Part shown: positions 22,931 through 36,800 of the stretch, piece after piece
Layout of the letters: every line of letters starts with the position of its first letter
How positions within the stretch are numbered: position 1 is the first letter of the stretch
Origin: Gymnopus androsaceus JB14
Lineage: Eukaryota > Basidiomycota > Agaricomycetes > Agaricales > Omphalotaceae
Direction of reading: 5' to 3'
Length of the DNA stretch: 64,000 bases
NCBI GenBank assembly: GCA_009733575.1
Contig: ML769412.1
Coordinates: 310,001 to 374,000 of the forward strand
The notes under the pieces: generated by a model
The model's database searches: none
What the model was told of the DNA's origin: nothing
The model's input: the letters and a program-made list of their open reading frames with translations, nothing else
Translations under genes and position numbers: made by a program

Positions 22931-25900
22931 GCTATTCGACATTTTCGAGTAGCGGTTATTTGGGCTTGGACAGTAGTTTAGTAGGTGACGTCTTTAGTGT
23001 CATTTGGGAGCTAGAGATGATGAGAGAGACTCAAGAGCGAGTGGTGAGTACTTGAACACTGTACAAGCCCCTTTAATTCATGTTACCCCAGGTTCCGTCC
23101 TAAAAATCCTCACAGGCAAAGTCTTGTTCCAAACGGTCAAACAGCCCTCATATCTCAAGTACTTATCTCGGGGAAAGTCTAAGGTGAGTGTTAAGAAATC
23201 TTGGCAAAAAAATCCTTATGGATTCTAGATATACATTTCAATCAAGGAAGTTGTAATCGCTCGTGCAGTCATCACTTCGTCTTTTCTTAAATTTCTCCTC
23301 GACCGTGACCGCTTCATGCTCTTTTTCTTTATTTCTTCCCTTGTTACTTCTCCAGGAATGATATCCCAGTAGGAGAAAACCTGGTTCCAACTTTGACAGA
23401 GGCATTATTCCGTTTGCTGGAGGGGCGCTCCGCTGATTTGCAGTAATATGTAGGCTGGACTTCGAATTCAGCACTCAGACTGAATGGGTTTAGACTTGGG
23501 CTTCAGGACCCAGGTAACTGCAATACTTCCGGCACATTCTCTTTCGAATTCCACTTGGAGTACACAAGAAAGAGCGCCTTGTAAACGTCAAAGTCTTTGG
23601 GCCGCACTGGAATCGGAGTGGCGGGTGTAGTGCTCAAACTATAGTTCAATTCCTGCAACGCCGATGGATTGGTCCCAGTGAAAGGCCTCTTCTACCACAG
23701 GAGAAGATGTGCGAATGGGAGTGGATAGAGTAGGACTATCCGCAATTTCGCATTGGTACTGGCTGAGATTGAGACTGTCGCTCAAGGGAAAAGCCGCTGA
23801 AGCTGAAGCAGTCTGAGGCGGTGCCGAGTGGAGATGCTAGTGAGGGGGAAGATGAAGATGAAGTGTTGTCTCAACGCGTTGGATTGGGATTTGGATGTAA
23901 AGTGGTATTGGTGCTGTTGAAATAGGTGGGTAGTTCTTCCATATCTCGTTGGTTGATATCCTCCTCTGAGGCACGCGGCGCGCGCATACATACAAGATTT
24001 GCGAACATCCAGTCATCAAGGTGTATGTATATATACTAGCATGATACACATGCCTCGCCCAGTAAGCACTACCAGTGCTTGTTACTTCCTTTGTGCAATC
24101 AAATAATTGTGTACTTTTGTACTTGAGGTTGAGGTCAATACGAGGCAAGGCGCACGCGCTGCTTGCGTTCGTACAAGCATTACAAGGGACAAACAGAAGC
24201 TTGACTTTAGGCACTTTTTAACCCACGGAAACGAGAACGGCAGGTCAAAATCCGAAGTGATCTTGCGCAAAATACTTAGGATGCGAACTTTATCCTTTAC
24301 TCTAGCAATCTAGGCTACATTTCGACCTACACATCACCCAAATTTCGGGTCAAAGTTCCTAACCTTCCATAGGTTAATTTATAGGTTGAGATTAGGCCTA
24401 GGCGAATTACCATGACACAGTGTCGGTCTAAACTATATTCACCGTGACTGTTCTCAGTCCAAGTCTTTTGACGAGGGAGTCGGGGCGCTATTGGATATTC
24501 AATGAATGCACCGACCGGTACGTGCATACTGAAAATTAGTTCCTGAATTCTAACACACAGTTCGGTAGTGACCAGAAATGATAATAAGTATACTTATCAC
24601 TGGCGATAACAGTAGCCTCCGCCCGTCAACTCCCCCGGCTACGAATAACTTGATGTGACTGCAATTACTCGCACTACAGGTGAGCAAACGAGCGATATGA
24701 GTTGTACTACTAAATAAAGTATGAAGTGAGTAGTTATAAAGAATGAACATGTTTTGAAGAGCCTATGTCACATGAGAGTGATACTAGTCTAGAGAGTGTT
24801 TACTATTTCTATTACTAGCATTCTTCAATGGGATATGGAATACTGGATCAGAAATTAGAAGGTCGTTATTTCCCTTGTAAGGTGTTAGTGAAGCCCAGGA
24901 GCGCATCCTCTTTGCAATATGAGCAATGTTCTCCTCGATGCGATCCCAGTTTAATCTTTATGGAATGAGATCATTCCGCCTGGGATGTGGAACTCCCCAG
25001 ATTGAATGTGGCTGACATCCGGACACGTATGGTCAAATGCATGCCGAGGTGCCCTGAGTTGAGGCGTACGCGTCAGCGCTTACTTCTATGCTAGAGTCAC
25101 ACAAGTCACCAAAGTCATAACTGAGAAACGAGACTTCGGTGCTGTTCCTGGCCCACCCCTCAAAACAAAACTTCGGTGTATTATCTACTACCCGTTGTCG
25201 TTATCTATATAGATAAGGCAAGTTTCGTTTCATTTTTCGTCTATAGTCACCACGATCATCCTTTTGTCGGAGCTAAAGCTCCTCATCCAGCGCCACTGCG
25301 CCCCACCAGGTACACCGGCGGCGTTCAGTCCATGCCGTGTAATATTCCATCTAAATACAGAGATCCTTGGAGTCTAAGTATGTTACTCTTGGACTCATTC
25401 TTTTTGTGTAAGTAAAGATGAGCTCTAAAACCACGGTCACGACTTCATTTGAACTTTGGTTCTGAGAGGTCATAGTAGGAGAACGATTGACAGAGCAAGC
25501 CTAGTAGATTAATCAACGCCTTGTCGCCTCCATCTTCTGAAATACACACTGGGAAATTTTCCTCTTCCTAATATCCGATCTAGTATCCGATCTAGTATCC
25601 GACTGCCCATCTATCCAAAAGATCATTATGAACAATGAACATGATGTCGAGAGAAGATTGATCAACTTAGCTGGCAGCCTGAGTGCAAATAACTTCATTG
25701 ATCTATCAGAATCCGGTATCACATTTGATCGCTATCCGTGATCGAGAAATGTTTGGCGATGGGCTTGGAAATGGGTGAGAGCTTCGGTGAGAGTAATCCA
25801 AATTCCACTGAATTCCCAACTCAACTATCCTCTCACCATCTTTCTCATCTTTACACCTTTACATGCCATCTCATGGAAGAAGTATCGTCAAGATGACATC

Positions 25901-26456
25901 CGAGCAGAGATGCGATTATCCCAAGATTAGCCTGGGGAACAGCCCGGCTGAGTTGACATCTAGGTATTCACAGAATACTGTACATTTCGATCGAGCATTC
26001 AGTCATGCTCACGCACCTCTGAACTGAGCTAAATCCACATTCATCATGCATTATATGGGTCTCTGAACTTGGGTGGAACTCGTCATTTCGTGCATAAATA
26101 ATCAATTTTTTGTTTGCAGCTGGCTTTTGCATGACACAGTTGCATTGGTATCAAGAATTATTATCCATTTCCGCTCACAACAAACTTTAGCGCATCTTTC
26201 ACTCTGAAAAAGTATCAACTTGATGGTGAACTGAACTCAAAATTTTGCACAGCATTGACAACATAACTAATGAATGCCATGCTCATGCGCACTAGATATG
26301 CTTATCGAATCTACAGTACTTACCACTTATATCAAATCAAATTGTAACACATACTTTATATTGAGCCATCTACAAAGATGAGTCTCGATACCACCCCAGA
26401 ATATTTTTTCTTTGCCGTTCTTTTCTTTCAACAGATTGAGTCACTCATGTCCAACG
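22931..26456. other. 3.5-kb region without recognisable gene
   Basis: Nothing convincing on either strand. A short direct repeat of TATCCGATCTAG-type units lies at about 25567-25605. Open frames are short, overlap on opposite strands and carry no known motif. The plus-strand piece near 23078-23190 (VTPGSVLKILTG) was considered and not accepted. Confidence 0.45.
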
Positions 26457-28061
26457 ATGACAAACAGCGTGCCTTTAACAGCTCTTCCTCTGGGTGTTGA
26501 TCTCTCCGCCAGTGTGGATGGAATTTTCTATGGATATGCCCTTTCCACAGTGTATGTGCAAGCTTGACTAGCTACCTCAATCAAGCCTCAATGGCCAAGT
26601 GCTTACATGATTACATCCCTCATAGTTTGTTTGGCATAACCATAGTTCAAGCATGGATATATATCAACACCAATCATGATAAATGTCCATTGCGTGTACT
26701 TGTGAGCTCTCTATCTTGAACATATTGGTTCTTGTCTCATGTAGTACCAATGTGACTTCAGGTGGCAACATTGGTGTAGCTACCCATTTCCAACTTCCCT
26801 CACATCATGATTAGTAACCTGAGTTTTCCTGTCAACAGGTTGGCAGATTTTACAACCACCTGTCTTGACACCCAAATCTTGCATCACCTCTTCATTGCCA
26901 ACTTTGGAAACCTCGCTGTGCTCACAGTACTTCCATCGTAAGATATCCTATCACTACTCAGAGTGAAATGTACTAATTCCCCTTGAAGAACATTCATGAT
27001 TGAGGTATTGATAACAACTATCATTGTGTTTTGTGGGATATGTTTTTTATTTCAAGGGTTTGGCTGCGTAAGTGAGCAGAAATCTATTCAAAAGTGAAAT
27101 ATAACATTAACGGTTGCTCTTCCATCATAGTTAAGCAGTTTCACTGGTCAGTTTCGGTTCTCATGTTTGTGACCTCTGTTGGGGCAGCAGGTTGTATATG
27201 TATATATTTCACCGCCAAATCTGTATTGATCTTATACTAGGAGCCGGAACTCTTGTCACTGTTCAAGATTTTGGAAACCGATCTTTAAACTCCAGTTTGA
27301 CACTCCGTGCATCAAGGGTGAGCTTATTTACTAAGTACATCCTTGTAATTTCGATTCACAGATTGGACATAGTTGGCTGTCGCCTCCCATATAGGACTAG
27401 CTTTATTCACCAATATCATTGCAACAACTGCATTATGCTGGTCCCTTGCTAAGTCTCACACTGGAATGAAAAGAACCAATACACTCCTCCAGAAACTTTT
27501 CCAATACACAGTTACACGAGGAATTTTAGTAACAGTCACCCTAATGCTGTTTATGATTCTCTACTTAGCCCAACCAGAAACGCTTGCTTGGTGAGGAAAC
27601 CAAACTCAAATTCCACAAACAAGTGCTGATATCAAACTTGTCAGGTTGCCATTCCACTTGAGTTTAAGTAAAGTTTATGTGATTACAATGGGTTTGTACT
27701 TTTGACACATTAATTTACAGGAGATCTCTATATTAATGATTAATTCAGTGGCAATGCTCAATAGTCGGGACACCCTACGCAAAGACCTAGTCCGTGGGAC
27801 TGCTATTACTAGCTCGGAAATACCTTCAATCGCATCCAGATCATACATAAACACTGGAGAGAGAATGAACCCTGGAGTTTTTGATAGCAGTGGAAGAAAA
27901 GCCAAAGAGGCCGAGGATGGAAGGATGGTGGAAATCCTTGAGGTAAGCTACAACTCCAGCCTATAGAGCATCCATGCCTGATCACTGCACCTGGGTTTTC
28001 TTAGTTGGAAAACTACAATGATTCAGTCATAAATGAGCAACCTCTACATCAATGTGTTTAG
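26457..28061 (+). CDS. DUF6534-type multi-pass membrane protein
   Basis: Start ATG at 26457 (MTNSVPLTALPLGVDLSASV) gives a frame that runs into DGIFYGYALSTV. Consecutive exons encode LFGITIVQAWIYINTNHDKC, ADFTTTCLDTQILHHLFIAN, IEVLITTIIVFCGICFLFQG, QFHWSVSVLMFVTSVGAAG, ASHIGLALFTNIIATTALCW and TRGILVTVTLMLFMILYLAQ, about seven hydrophobic segments. The last segment is followed by the family hallmark SVAMLNSRDTLRKDL. The final exon ends INEQPLHQCV at 28059-28061. DUF6534 proteins are abundant in mushrooms, look like 7-TM proteins and have no known function. Eight or so short introns are needed. No broken frame was found. Confidence 0.8.
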
Positions 28062-28478
28062 AAATGTGGCACTATTTCTTATTTACTACCATATCTCAAA
28101 TTTGACAATATTCATTTCTTAGTGTAAACCTGCTGAATTTTAACATCATTCATTGATTCATGTAATCATATTTACTGCATATCTGCATCACACACCTGAC
28201 TGGCTAGTGGTCCGGCACTATAAGCATAAATATAAATTACCTACTTGCTTCCTGTAGTACACAGTACCATTATCTTTCAACCTTCCTTCTGCTAGGTTGA
28301 AAGATTGATACCTCTACAACAAGGAGAAATTTGCCTGCTACTCTCTCTCTGCATTGAGCCACACCTCCTGGATCATATCTTACACAACATACAGTCAACA
28401 AAAATCATAAAGCAGATGGAAGAGGAGTACTTAAATCAGATGGATTGGGATAAACCAAATGGAAGGGAGGGCAAGGGG

Positions 28479-29184
28479 CATCAGCAAAACCTGGGTGGAG
28501 GTCATAGCAACTCATAGCATATCATAGCAGCCATAGTGCTCCACAGAACTATGGAGTGCTATGAGCTCCTATGAGTTCCTATGAACTCCTGTGGGATCGC
28601 CGCAACTTTGGGCGAGCTGTCATCTGCCACCACTGTTTGACAGCTGTCATTTTCTCCCGCAAACACTATATAAGTAAGAACCAATGCACTGTCGCAACTT
28701 TGACAAGTTCTGTTTTTTTCTTCCAAGTCAGCAATCCTGAGCCGCTTTAGTTTGGACATCACGGTAAGTAGTCTCATTCAAGCCTTCAATGTCTGTTTGA
28801 TGTCTCGGCAGCATGAGCGCCATTACTTCTGATTTTACAGATAGTTATATTAGTTTCGGAATCGTTCTACTAGTTTTGCTACTACTACCATATTAATTGT
28901 CCTACTGTACTACTAATGACCACAATAATATGATACGATTCTATGATTATTTTCATCTTGTTTTTGTCTCGCCGAGAGCCAACAAAACAATTCAAAATAC
29001 TAATATATTTTGAATTGAATAGAGCCTGACAGATGGCGTTCCCGTGAAATCCATAGCAATCCATAGCAATCCATAGCACTCCATAGTTCTGGACAGAGGG
29101 CTACCTTGCTATGGCTGCTATGGGTGCTATGAGTGCTGTACAGAACTGTCCAGTTCTGTACAGTACACCCAGGTTTTGCTGATG
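28479..29184. mobile_element. 706-bp non-autonomous element, CATCAGCAAAACCTGGG ends, CATAGC repeats
   Basis: Ends are CATCAGCAAAACCTGGGTG and the inverse. Just inside both ends are many copies of CATAGC / GCTATGG units (28500-28580 and 29045-29135). The right 140 bp is the inverse match of the left end of the large Plavaka element (33422-33562), including the ATAGCACCCATAGC run. The middle (28650-28760) holds a TATATAAG box but no clear gene. I found no clear target duplication. Confidence 0.75.
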
Positions 29185-30077
29185 TATGAGAGTGCCGCTG
29201 GAGCCACCTGGCTGCTTATACCAAAGTAGGTGCTCAATTTATTTTAAATTTTTTTATTCCACAGACCAACAAAAAGCGCTGTAATGTAATGTTATTTCAG
29301 GCCAATTAACATAATTGCACTTTTACTACATTAGTTCAGAGTGAGTCCACAAACTTTCTCCCATCCGCATTAACAGCACATATTGCCTGCAAGGAGGATT
29401 TGGTACTCTCTAGTACAGGATAAATGTGGAATTGTACATATATGGTACTTTAAAGCATCATTCAACATGAAAAAACCACTAAAATGGTTAAAATATTTCA
29501 AGACAAACAAAAACTCATCATTCACCTCTAGAGTTTTTGGTGTGCATCAAAAATCACACACAGGAAAGGGAAAAATTTTGGTAAAATAGGGAGCAGCCAA
29601 CCTCGGGCAAGATCACATACATCAAGCATGACTGACTAAGTATAGGCAAATTTTTAATGAAAATCCTGCAACAATTTGTCTAGGACATGTGTAGAGAATT
29701 TGTTCCATGGATTCCTACTTATTAGGATAATGATCATTTGAGTGGTAAAAGTTTGATCAAAAAGTCAAATTTGGCAGCAAATTAGACAATTTGCCCCATT
29801 TTAATCAATATTTAATACATCTCATGGGACTTGCAAAGAGATACCACTGAAATCACATGGAAATTTTCAAAGGTAGTTCCAAGAAAGGATTGGACAAGGT
29901 CAAGGAGGCATGTTCAGGAGGAAGAAGAGGAAGCTTGATACAGATGATCTACATGTAAGTATGTCGCATTTAATTAATTCATGGTATTGCTTCTAATTGT
30001 TTGACATGTGTAGGAACATAATGAATCTCCTTATAGATAACATGGTGCATGAGTCTGTGCCCTAAATGTCTTGTGTC
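29185..30077. other. Region without recognisable gene
   Basis: AT-rich; a short plus-strand open frame near 29383-29589 has no known motif. It ends at the hAT target duplication. Confidence 0.4.
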
Positions 30078-33000
30078 CAGTGTTGTCACTGACCCTTTCA
30101 GACCCAGGTCAGACTGTGAGTCTGATCAAATTGGCTGCTGGGTCAAAGTCAAAAGGTCTGACCTCTGGTCCGGTGGCAGGATATTGGCCTGGAAATCATA
30201 GCGGAAACAAGATTTTCAATGCGACAGGATATTGGCCCAGTTGCATCAAAAATCTTGTTTCCGCTATGATTTCCGTTTACAGTACAAGAGGACATTGCTG
30301 TAGTAGTGTATATATCAGTAAAATACAGTATTTATCTATCTTGGTATTATAATCACTACAAGTAAGTGAGAATTAAGCTAAGTATTGTTAGTGAACATTC
30401 CGGCGACTTCCTCTTCCTCCACATCCAGAGATGCACGTCTGTGAGCCTGGTAGAAATGGAAGGCTTGGTGCATATCAGTAGCAGAAGGGTAAGCAAATAG
30501 GTATTCAAGCGCAATCTTTTGTACTTGAGAATTCGTGAGGTTGTTGAAAGAGTTGGTGCAGGAGTTGGTGCAGGTGCATGTAAACCATCATTGTTGCTGT
30601 CATCATCTTCATTATCATCAGTGGCAGTGACCACAAGGGAAAAGAAAACATCTGAAATTGAAGACACTGTATCATCTTCCTGTTCAGCTGTAAATCACAA
30701 GCAAATGTTAGTAACTGTAAAACAAAATGAACATACCGGTGGGTTCAGCTTCAGGCTCCGAGTCACCAAATTTGTGCTTTTTGTGGGTGTAAACAACACC
30801 TGCTGCTTTACGTTCATGATGACAATCCATCCTAACCATGGTAAGGTCATGAACTGTGTCTGGGGCAAGCCAATTCCGAATATTTGAATGAGTGAGACCA
30901 AATACACTGAATGTGCATTCAGTACTGGCTGAGTTCCCAATCATCTGAAGGATACAAAGAGCTATGCCCACGAGTCCACTGTGACCATTCACATTTGTGG
31001 CTCCTTGGTGACACCACAGTCCTAGAAGATCTACAATGCAGCCCTGCAAACTTAGTTATAAGCAAATGTACTGGTACAATTGAGGTATAGAGACATACCT
31101 TGTTATCTGCCATCTGCTTGAATTCAGCAGTACACATGGTTGCATCTGAAAAACTACCACGGTTCAGGATATAGTCATCAAATGCTTGCAGGAACTCAAG
31201 ATTAGCTTGTTCGCCAGTAAACCAAAGGAAAGTGCAACAAGTGATGTGCCAGAGATCAGTATGAGAAATTTTTGTTTTGTTGAAAACCTTGTTCTGTATA
31301 TATGGGTTGAAAAGAAGATAAAGATTTCCTGTTCCGCTGCCTTCCAGCATTGCTCTAATAATGAAATGACAGCATTGTGGATTACTTCATCCTCATCAGG
31401 TATATGGGAGTAAAAGTGGAAAAGGTTCCCTAGCATAAGAATGACCTTGTCAAAACTGCAATTCAGAGCTTGAAGAATATTTGCAGCAAGTGCAAGAGGA
31501 TCAAGATAGTCCCATATCCTAGAAAGAGGTGTTAGAGTATAACAGTAATACCACCAAATAGACTTACCTTCGAAGATAACACCAGAAGCCCTGATTCAGA
31601 ACAAGGTCTATAACCTTCTCTGCATTCTCTGTCTGCTTGCATTCCTTGCCTGCACATACCTGCAGTCGATCACAGTATGTAACAACACACACAATCAGTG
31701 CTGCCTCCAGCTTGCAGGTTCAATGAACACTGCAGTAATGCCACGTCCACCAAGTAGCAGCTGGAAGGAAAAGCAGGATGGGCTTGGTCCCAGGAGAATG
31801 GAGACTCTGGGTAAGTTTGAGTTTATCAAGAGCACCACCGTGGTTATTGAAAAACTTGACAATATCTATTGACCTGGAAACTAATTCAGTGACTGTGGAG
31901 TCAGCAGCAAGGAGATTCCCAGTGACAAGGCTATCCTGATGAGCCCAACAGACAGTATCAACAACTTTGGGTGTTTGTTTGCAGTTCCATCATTGCAATT
32001 CCCTCCCATCTGGCCCATCATCACTGCAATACTCAATTATTTCCACATCGAGTGTTGTTTGAGCATATCCCTAATCCTCTCAAACAATAGCCCATAGTGT
32101 GTCACCTTTTTTTGGCCGTCCATTCATATCATGCGTTTGAAGAAGATATGGTTTATGATTGACAATGAGCATGGAAGTAATGACTGATGTTTTTGCAATA
32201 TTTTTCCAGTTATCAGCTTGGTACATGGTGAATTGTCCTCCAATGACCTCTCGAGTTGCAGCAGTAATATGTTTGACTTCTGCAGTGAGAATGGGCCCAG
32301 AAAGTATCCGTTGGTCAACAATGGGAGCACCTGGGATCCATTTGTGCGTGAAGTGATTCCACTTGGGATTGTTCACAAATTTGAATGACAAGCAACCCAA
32401 GGCTATAAGACATAGTATGCCAGCATGAAATTCTCCCCAAGTTTTGCCAGACCATGCAGGAACAGCCATTGGACCTGGAAAACTCAATGGAGCAATGAAT
32501 TCAGTGGCTTGCAGCCGTTTATTAAATGAAATCTTGTATTCATCTACAGTACCAACAGAGCAAGCTATGAAAAGCAATGACACAAGATATTTGTGGAATG
32601 AGAGGCAAAAGAAGGGAAGATGAGGATGAGGGAAATGGAGTGGAAAGAAGTAATGATGGACCCATGGAAAATGAATTCTTGTATTGGCATTTCTGGAACT
32701 GCAAAATTTGAGATAGCAGATGGAAGAGCTGAAGAGAAAGTATTATCCCTTGATGAAGATGTCAAAGGTATTGAAAGCTGTGGCACTGTGGCAGAGATGA
32801 TACAGAATGTGATCAAGAAAGTTTTGCAGCATTCGAGCTAGCCAAAACCGAGTCCTTTTCATCCTGAGATATGAAATTGCATTTCTGAACATGTTTTTGC
32901 AACATATCAGGCTTCCTGCTCATGGGCTCAGGATGTCCTGGAGAAGAAAGTACTTTAAGATAATAATTAGCCTAGATTCATGTATAAACGGAGAGTACAC

Positions 33001-33362
33001 ACACTGTGAGATTCAATACTCATCACTTTGTGAAAATCATTCCCTTGTAATGCCTCCGAGTTCTTCAGCTTCACAAGTTCCAATTGTAAACAAGCCCAGT
33101 ACCAAGAATTATGATATGACCTATTCCCTTTATAAAGTTGACCTATTGGATCTGGTTGATTCTTGCTCATGTTGAGCAAAGATAAATGAGTGAAAAGTTA
33201 CAATAAATGCATTAAGTAGAGGCTACAGGCAATGATAAAGGTAGGAAGGAAAACACAGTGAAGCACCTATACGAGCACCCAAGCTGACCTTAGTCTGACT
33301 GCTGCAACAGGCTTGAGGTCAGGTCTGAGGTCAGACCTCTGACCCTGACTTTGCCAACACTG
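30078..33362 (-). mobile_element. hAT transposon, 3,285 bp, with 8-bp target duplication
   Basis: The left end starts CAGTGTTGTCACTGAC; the right end is the inverse of CAGTGTTGGCAAAGTC. Both then carry GGTCTGACCTC / GAGGTCAGACC units. The flanks are CTTGTGTC (30070-30077) and CTTATGTC (33363-33370), an 8-bp target duplication with one G/A mismatch. A palindrome with about 26-bp arms (GGAAATCATAGCGGAAACAA ... inverse) lies at 30191-30273. CAGTG ends, 8-bp duplication and the transposase inside make the hAT assignment firm. Confidence 0.9.
30700..32583 (-). pseudogene. hAT transposase, frameshifted
   Basis: Read on the minus strand. The first part has NNPKWNHFTHKWIPGAPIVD and GGQFTMYQADNWKNIAKTSV, the usual start of basidiomycete hAT transposases around the first catalytic Asp. 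The last part has NSASTECTFSVFGLTHSNIR followed by LAPDTVHDLTMVRM, the C-terminal dimerisation domain. Between them, near 31320, the frame changes by one base between VISLLEQCWKAAEQE and LFNPYIQNKVF, two parts that should be contiguous. Introns are probable in the middle. The copy is therefore most likely inactive. Confidence 0.8.
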
Positions 33363-33613
33363 CTTATGTCAATGCTTGCTTTGCATAAGTAGTACTTATC
33401 TACAGTAATTTGACATTTCTCCATCAGCAAAACCTGGGTGTACTGGATAGCGCTGGATAGCGCTATCCAGCACTCATAGCACCCATAGCACCCATAGCAA
33501 GGTCCCCATCTATCCAGAGCTATGGAATGCTATGGGCTGCTATGGGTTGCTATGGAATGCACCAGTTCGAGAGCATTTGATTGTTTGATTTCTGATTACC
33601 TTCCTAATTTGAT

Positions 33614-33783
33614 CAAACAATTCGCGCTTTTTGTAATCAGTCATGTGAAATTTGCATTCTATATACAGCAATTTATGCGCCCAGATGCGCCTCCCACTCA
33701 GTCAAACAATTTTGGTAATCAATCATGTGCAATTCACATTCTATATACAGTAATTTATGTGCCCGGACACGCCTCCCGTTCAC
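33614..33783. repeat. Tandem duplication of about 85 bp
   Basis: CAAACAATT ... TAATCA(G/A)TCATGTG ... CATTCTATATACAG(C/T)AATTTATG(C/T)GCCC occurs at 33614-33700 and again at 33703-33783. The second copy is slightly shorter, and several differences are CpG changes. It lies between the element end and the 3' end of the DUF6532 gene. Confidence 0.65.
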
Positions 33784-33871
33784 TATTGGTGCTCCATATA
33801 CCGCCGCCCCTGTTCACCACTGCTTATATACATACTATCTGAGCTCTGAACCAAAACACTGCTAGCTCCCT

Positions 33872-36800
33872 TCAGTCAAGTATAACTGTTGCTGTCACTG
33901 AACCTTCTGGGCCAGGAGTATTGGTTTTGATATTTGCAAGATGACTAGTAAAATCCAGAAGTGAGCAAAGTGGGGTTTGGGTGAAAAAAGAGCAAAACAT
34001 ACCATCCTTGAGTAGCCCAGGACCGTAGCACTGGCGTTAGTTTTGCAGAATGGTGTGCACCGCCACGAATCTGGGCTAAGCCTCCCAAAACTGCACTGTA
34101 TGTCCTTGAATGTTCTTGAGCAGTGAAACTCAATCTGTTGTGCTTTCCAAACTTGTATTCGGCTATGCAGTGCTTCACCTGCGGGTTCAATCAGTAAACT
34201 CACTTCTCCAGAAAAGAAAATGTTAACAAACAATGGTAATAACCAATGCCAGAACGTTATCTGGAACTGCACCCTTGAAATGATTTTGGAAGTTTTTCAC
34301 AAAACCATTTTCAGAGTCCAAATAAAAGAAGGAAAGAATGATATCCTGAAACGCAGGATGGGTGTAGTTATTGGTCTTTCCCTTAAAGCCAAATTAGCTT
34401 GACTGGTAAAATAACACAGGAGACAAACCTGATCATCCGTTCCATCCCTGGCAAAATTATCGTCTTTCAGAAGGTTATCAACCTTCTGCACTCCAAGATC
34501 AAGGATGTCCTGTGAGCTATGACCAGGTCCATCTGGTATTTCGTGCTTGCCAAGGGGAAGATTGTAGTGAGCTTTCACAATAGGAATGGCAATGTTCTTC
34601 AAGCTCTTTCTCCAAGAGCTTGTACTTTTGTAAAGCTGGACAAGGTGTAGATGAGAATCCAAAAACACACACACAGTTATTTAAATGCTTACAAGTATGG
34701 TGATATTGTCAAGGTTGTTTTGCATGGTATCTGCCAGCAGCATCTTTGAGCTGGGATGGAAAGAATGAGAAAGGGTGTTTACCTTGGCTGACTGCAACAT
34801 CTTCTGCAGCCAATGCATGTACTGCTTGCTGTATAAATCCATTAAAAAGAGCTTTATTTGAACTTCTGGGAAATGGTTGCTTGAGAGACATATGCAGATA
34901 CATATGGCTGAGTGCAATTTTAACCAGTCGGTTATCGGATCCTTTATAGAATGTTTGAAGCTTAGGGTTTACTGATTCCTTGGTTTACAGCTTGTTTGTA
35001 TATCTTTTGGATTGTCTGCCATTGGTGTCCGGCTCCAGGTCATCTAAAAGTGCAAGTTGATGCAGCACAAAATGTTGTGAGTCAAAGAAATAGCTTACTT
35101 GAAGGCACATTCTGTGCAAAACTTGTTGACCTTGGTGCCCTGGATGAAGACCTAGATGGGTTTGTGGATGAGCTCATGGATGGAATGATTGACTGGCTTG
35201 AAGATGGAATCCTTGATGGGCCAATTGAGGAATGGTGAGATTGGACTGCTGACAGAACCCTTGATTGAGCTCCAGATGCATCAGAAAAAACTGTTTTGGG
35301 CCTAGGAGGATCTAAGGTCACCTAGGCCTCTTAGGCAACCTGAGGCATCCTAGTTGGCCCAAGAAAAAGGGTAAAACTTTGGACACCTCAGGTATCCTAG
35401 TCATCCTAGGTGTCCTGGGAGATCCTGGGATGTCCTGGGGCATCCTGGGGCATCCTGAGGCATCCTAGGATAAAAGTTCCATCCCAGGATGCCTCAGGAT
35501 GCCTCAGGATGCCCTAGGATGCCCCAGGACATCCCAGGATCTCCTAGGACACCTAGGATGACTAGGATACCTGAGGTGTCCAAAGTTTTACCCTTTTTCC
35601 TGGGCCAACTAGGATGCCTCAGGTTGCCTAAGAGGCCTAGGTGACCTTAGATCCTCCTGGGCCCAAAACAGTTTTTGCTGATAATGGAGTTGCAGATGAA
35701 AAATTGGTAGATGCAGCTACCAAAAAAACAAAAAAAAAGTCAGGCAATTTAAGTGGACAAAAATAAAAGCTCACCCAAAGATGGGCTCTGCTGTGGGATG
35801 GCAGTAGAGTAACCTATCATAGCATTTAGCTTCCATCTACAAAGCTAATTAAAAAACCTACAATACCCTGCAGAGGCTGCAGGTGGTAGCGTCTGAGTCT
35901 GGTCTCCATCGCCCTCAAATTCACCATCGCCATCAAGGTCTGCTTCAGGATCATTGATAATTTCTTCATCATCCAATCCATCAAACTGCTGTAGCTGAGC
36001 GTGCTGGACAAGAATGTTTGGGTTGGGAACTTGAGGATATCAGTTTCATTGATGGTGCTCCTCTACAACATCCTATTCCAAGACTTCAGCTATCTGCTAA
36101 TGGAAGATGGTAGACTTACGATTCCATGCAGCAACCTTTCAGCATGTCTCTCTTCTTCGTCTTTGGATACCTCATCAACTTCACTCCTGCCAATACCTTG
36201 GATAGGTCACTATCAAGGCAAAAAAAATATAAACGCAAAGATTGACCTTTTTCAAAATCAAAATCATCATCCCATCCTCTGCCTGTTCCAGTACCGTTAT
36301 TTGCCCACCCAGTTCCAGCTCCAAAGCCACTACCTATACCTTGGAAATTGCCACGCATTCCTCCAGCTATGCCTCCAAAGTTGCCACCCATGTTAACCAT
36401 TCCCAGCATTCCATCAGCCATGTTACCCATGCCCATAGTACCACCGCTGCCCATACCACCACCACCCATACCACTGCCGCTCATTCCTCCACCCATGCCA
36501 CCCATGCCGCCCATACCCATATTGTATCCTGTTGCACCACCCATGCTATAGTCACGATGAAGACCAGCATACGACCTACCACCTGTTCCAGGATTCCAGC
36601 CAGAATTTAGCATGCAATTATTGTATGGGGAAGTGCCTTGAAGAGGCTTGTTTACTGGCCCAGGTAGAAATGGTGTTTACTGCACTTACCGGTGGCATCT
36701 GAAGAGTACTTTCAGGGGGTTACAAGCCGTAGTGAGCATTTGTGAAAAGAAACAGCTTCAAACCCTTACACTTTCATGGGCAGCTGAACCAGCAGAAGTT

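Noticed and set aside
23004..23228. Possible ribosomal protein L6-like piece (VTPGSVLKILTG)
   Set aside because: Only about ten residues resemble the family and the following sequence does not; too weak to call.
35082..35321. Separate Ser-rich small gene on the minus strand
   Set aside because: It fits better as one exon of the DUF6532 gene, running into the tip of the fold-back element.
36348..36551. Plus-strand Pro/Met-rich open frame
   Set aside because: It is the shadow of the Gly-Met repeat of the minus-strand DUF6532 gene.
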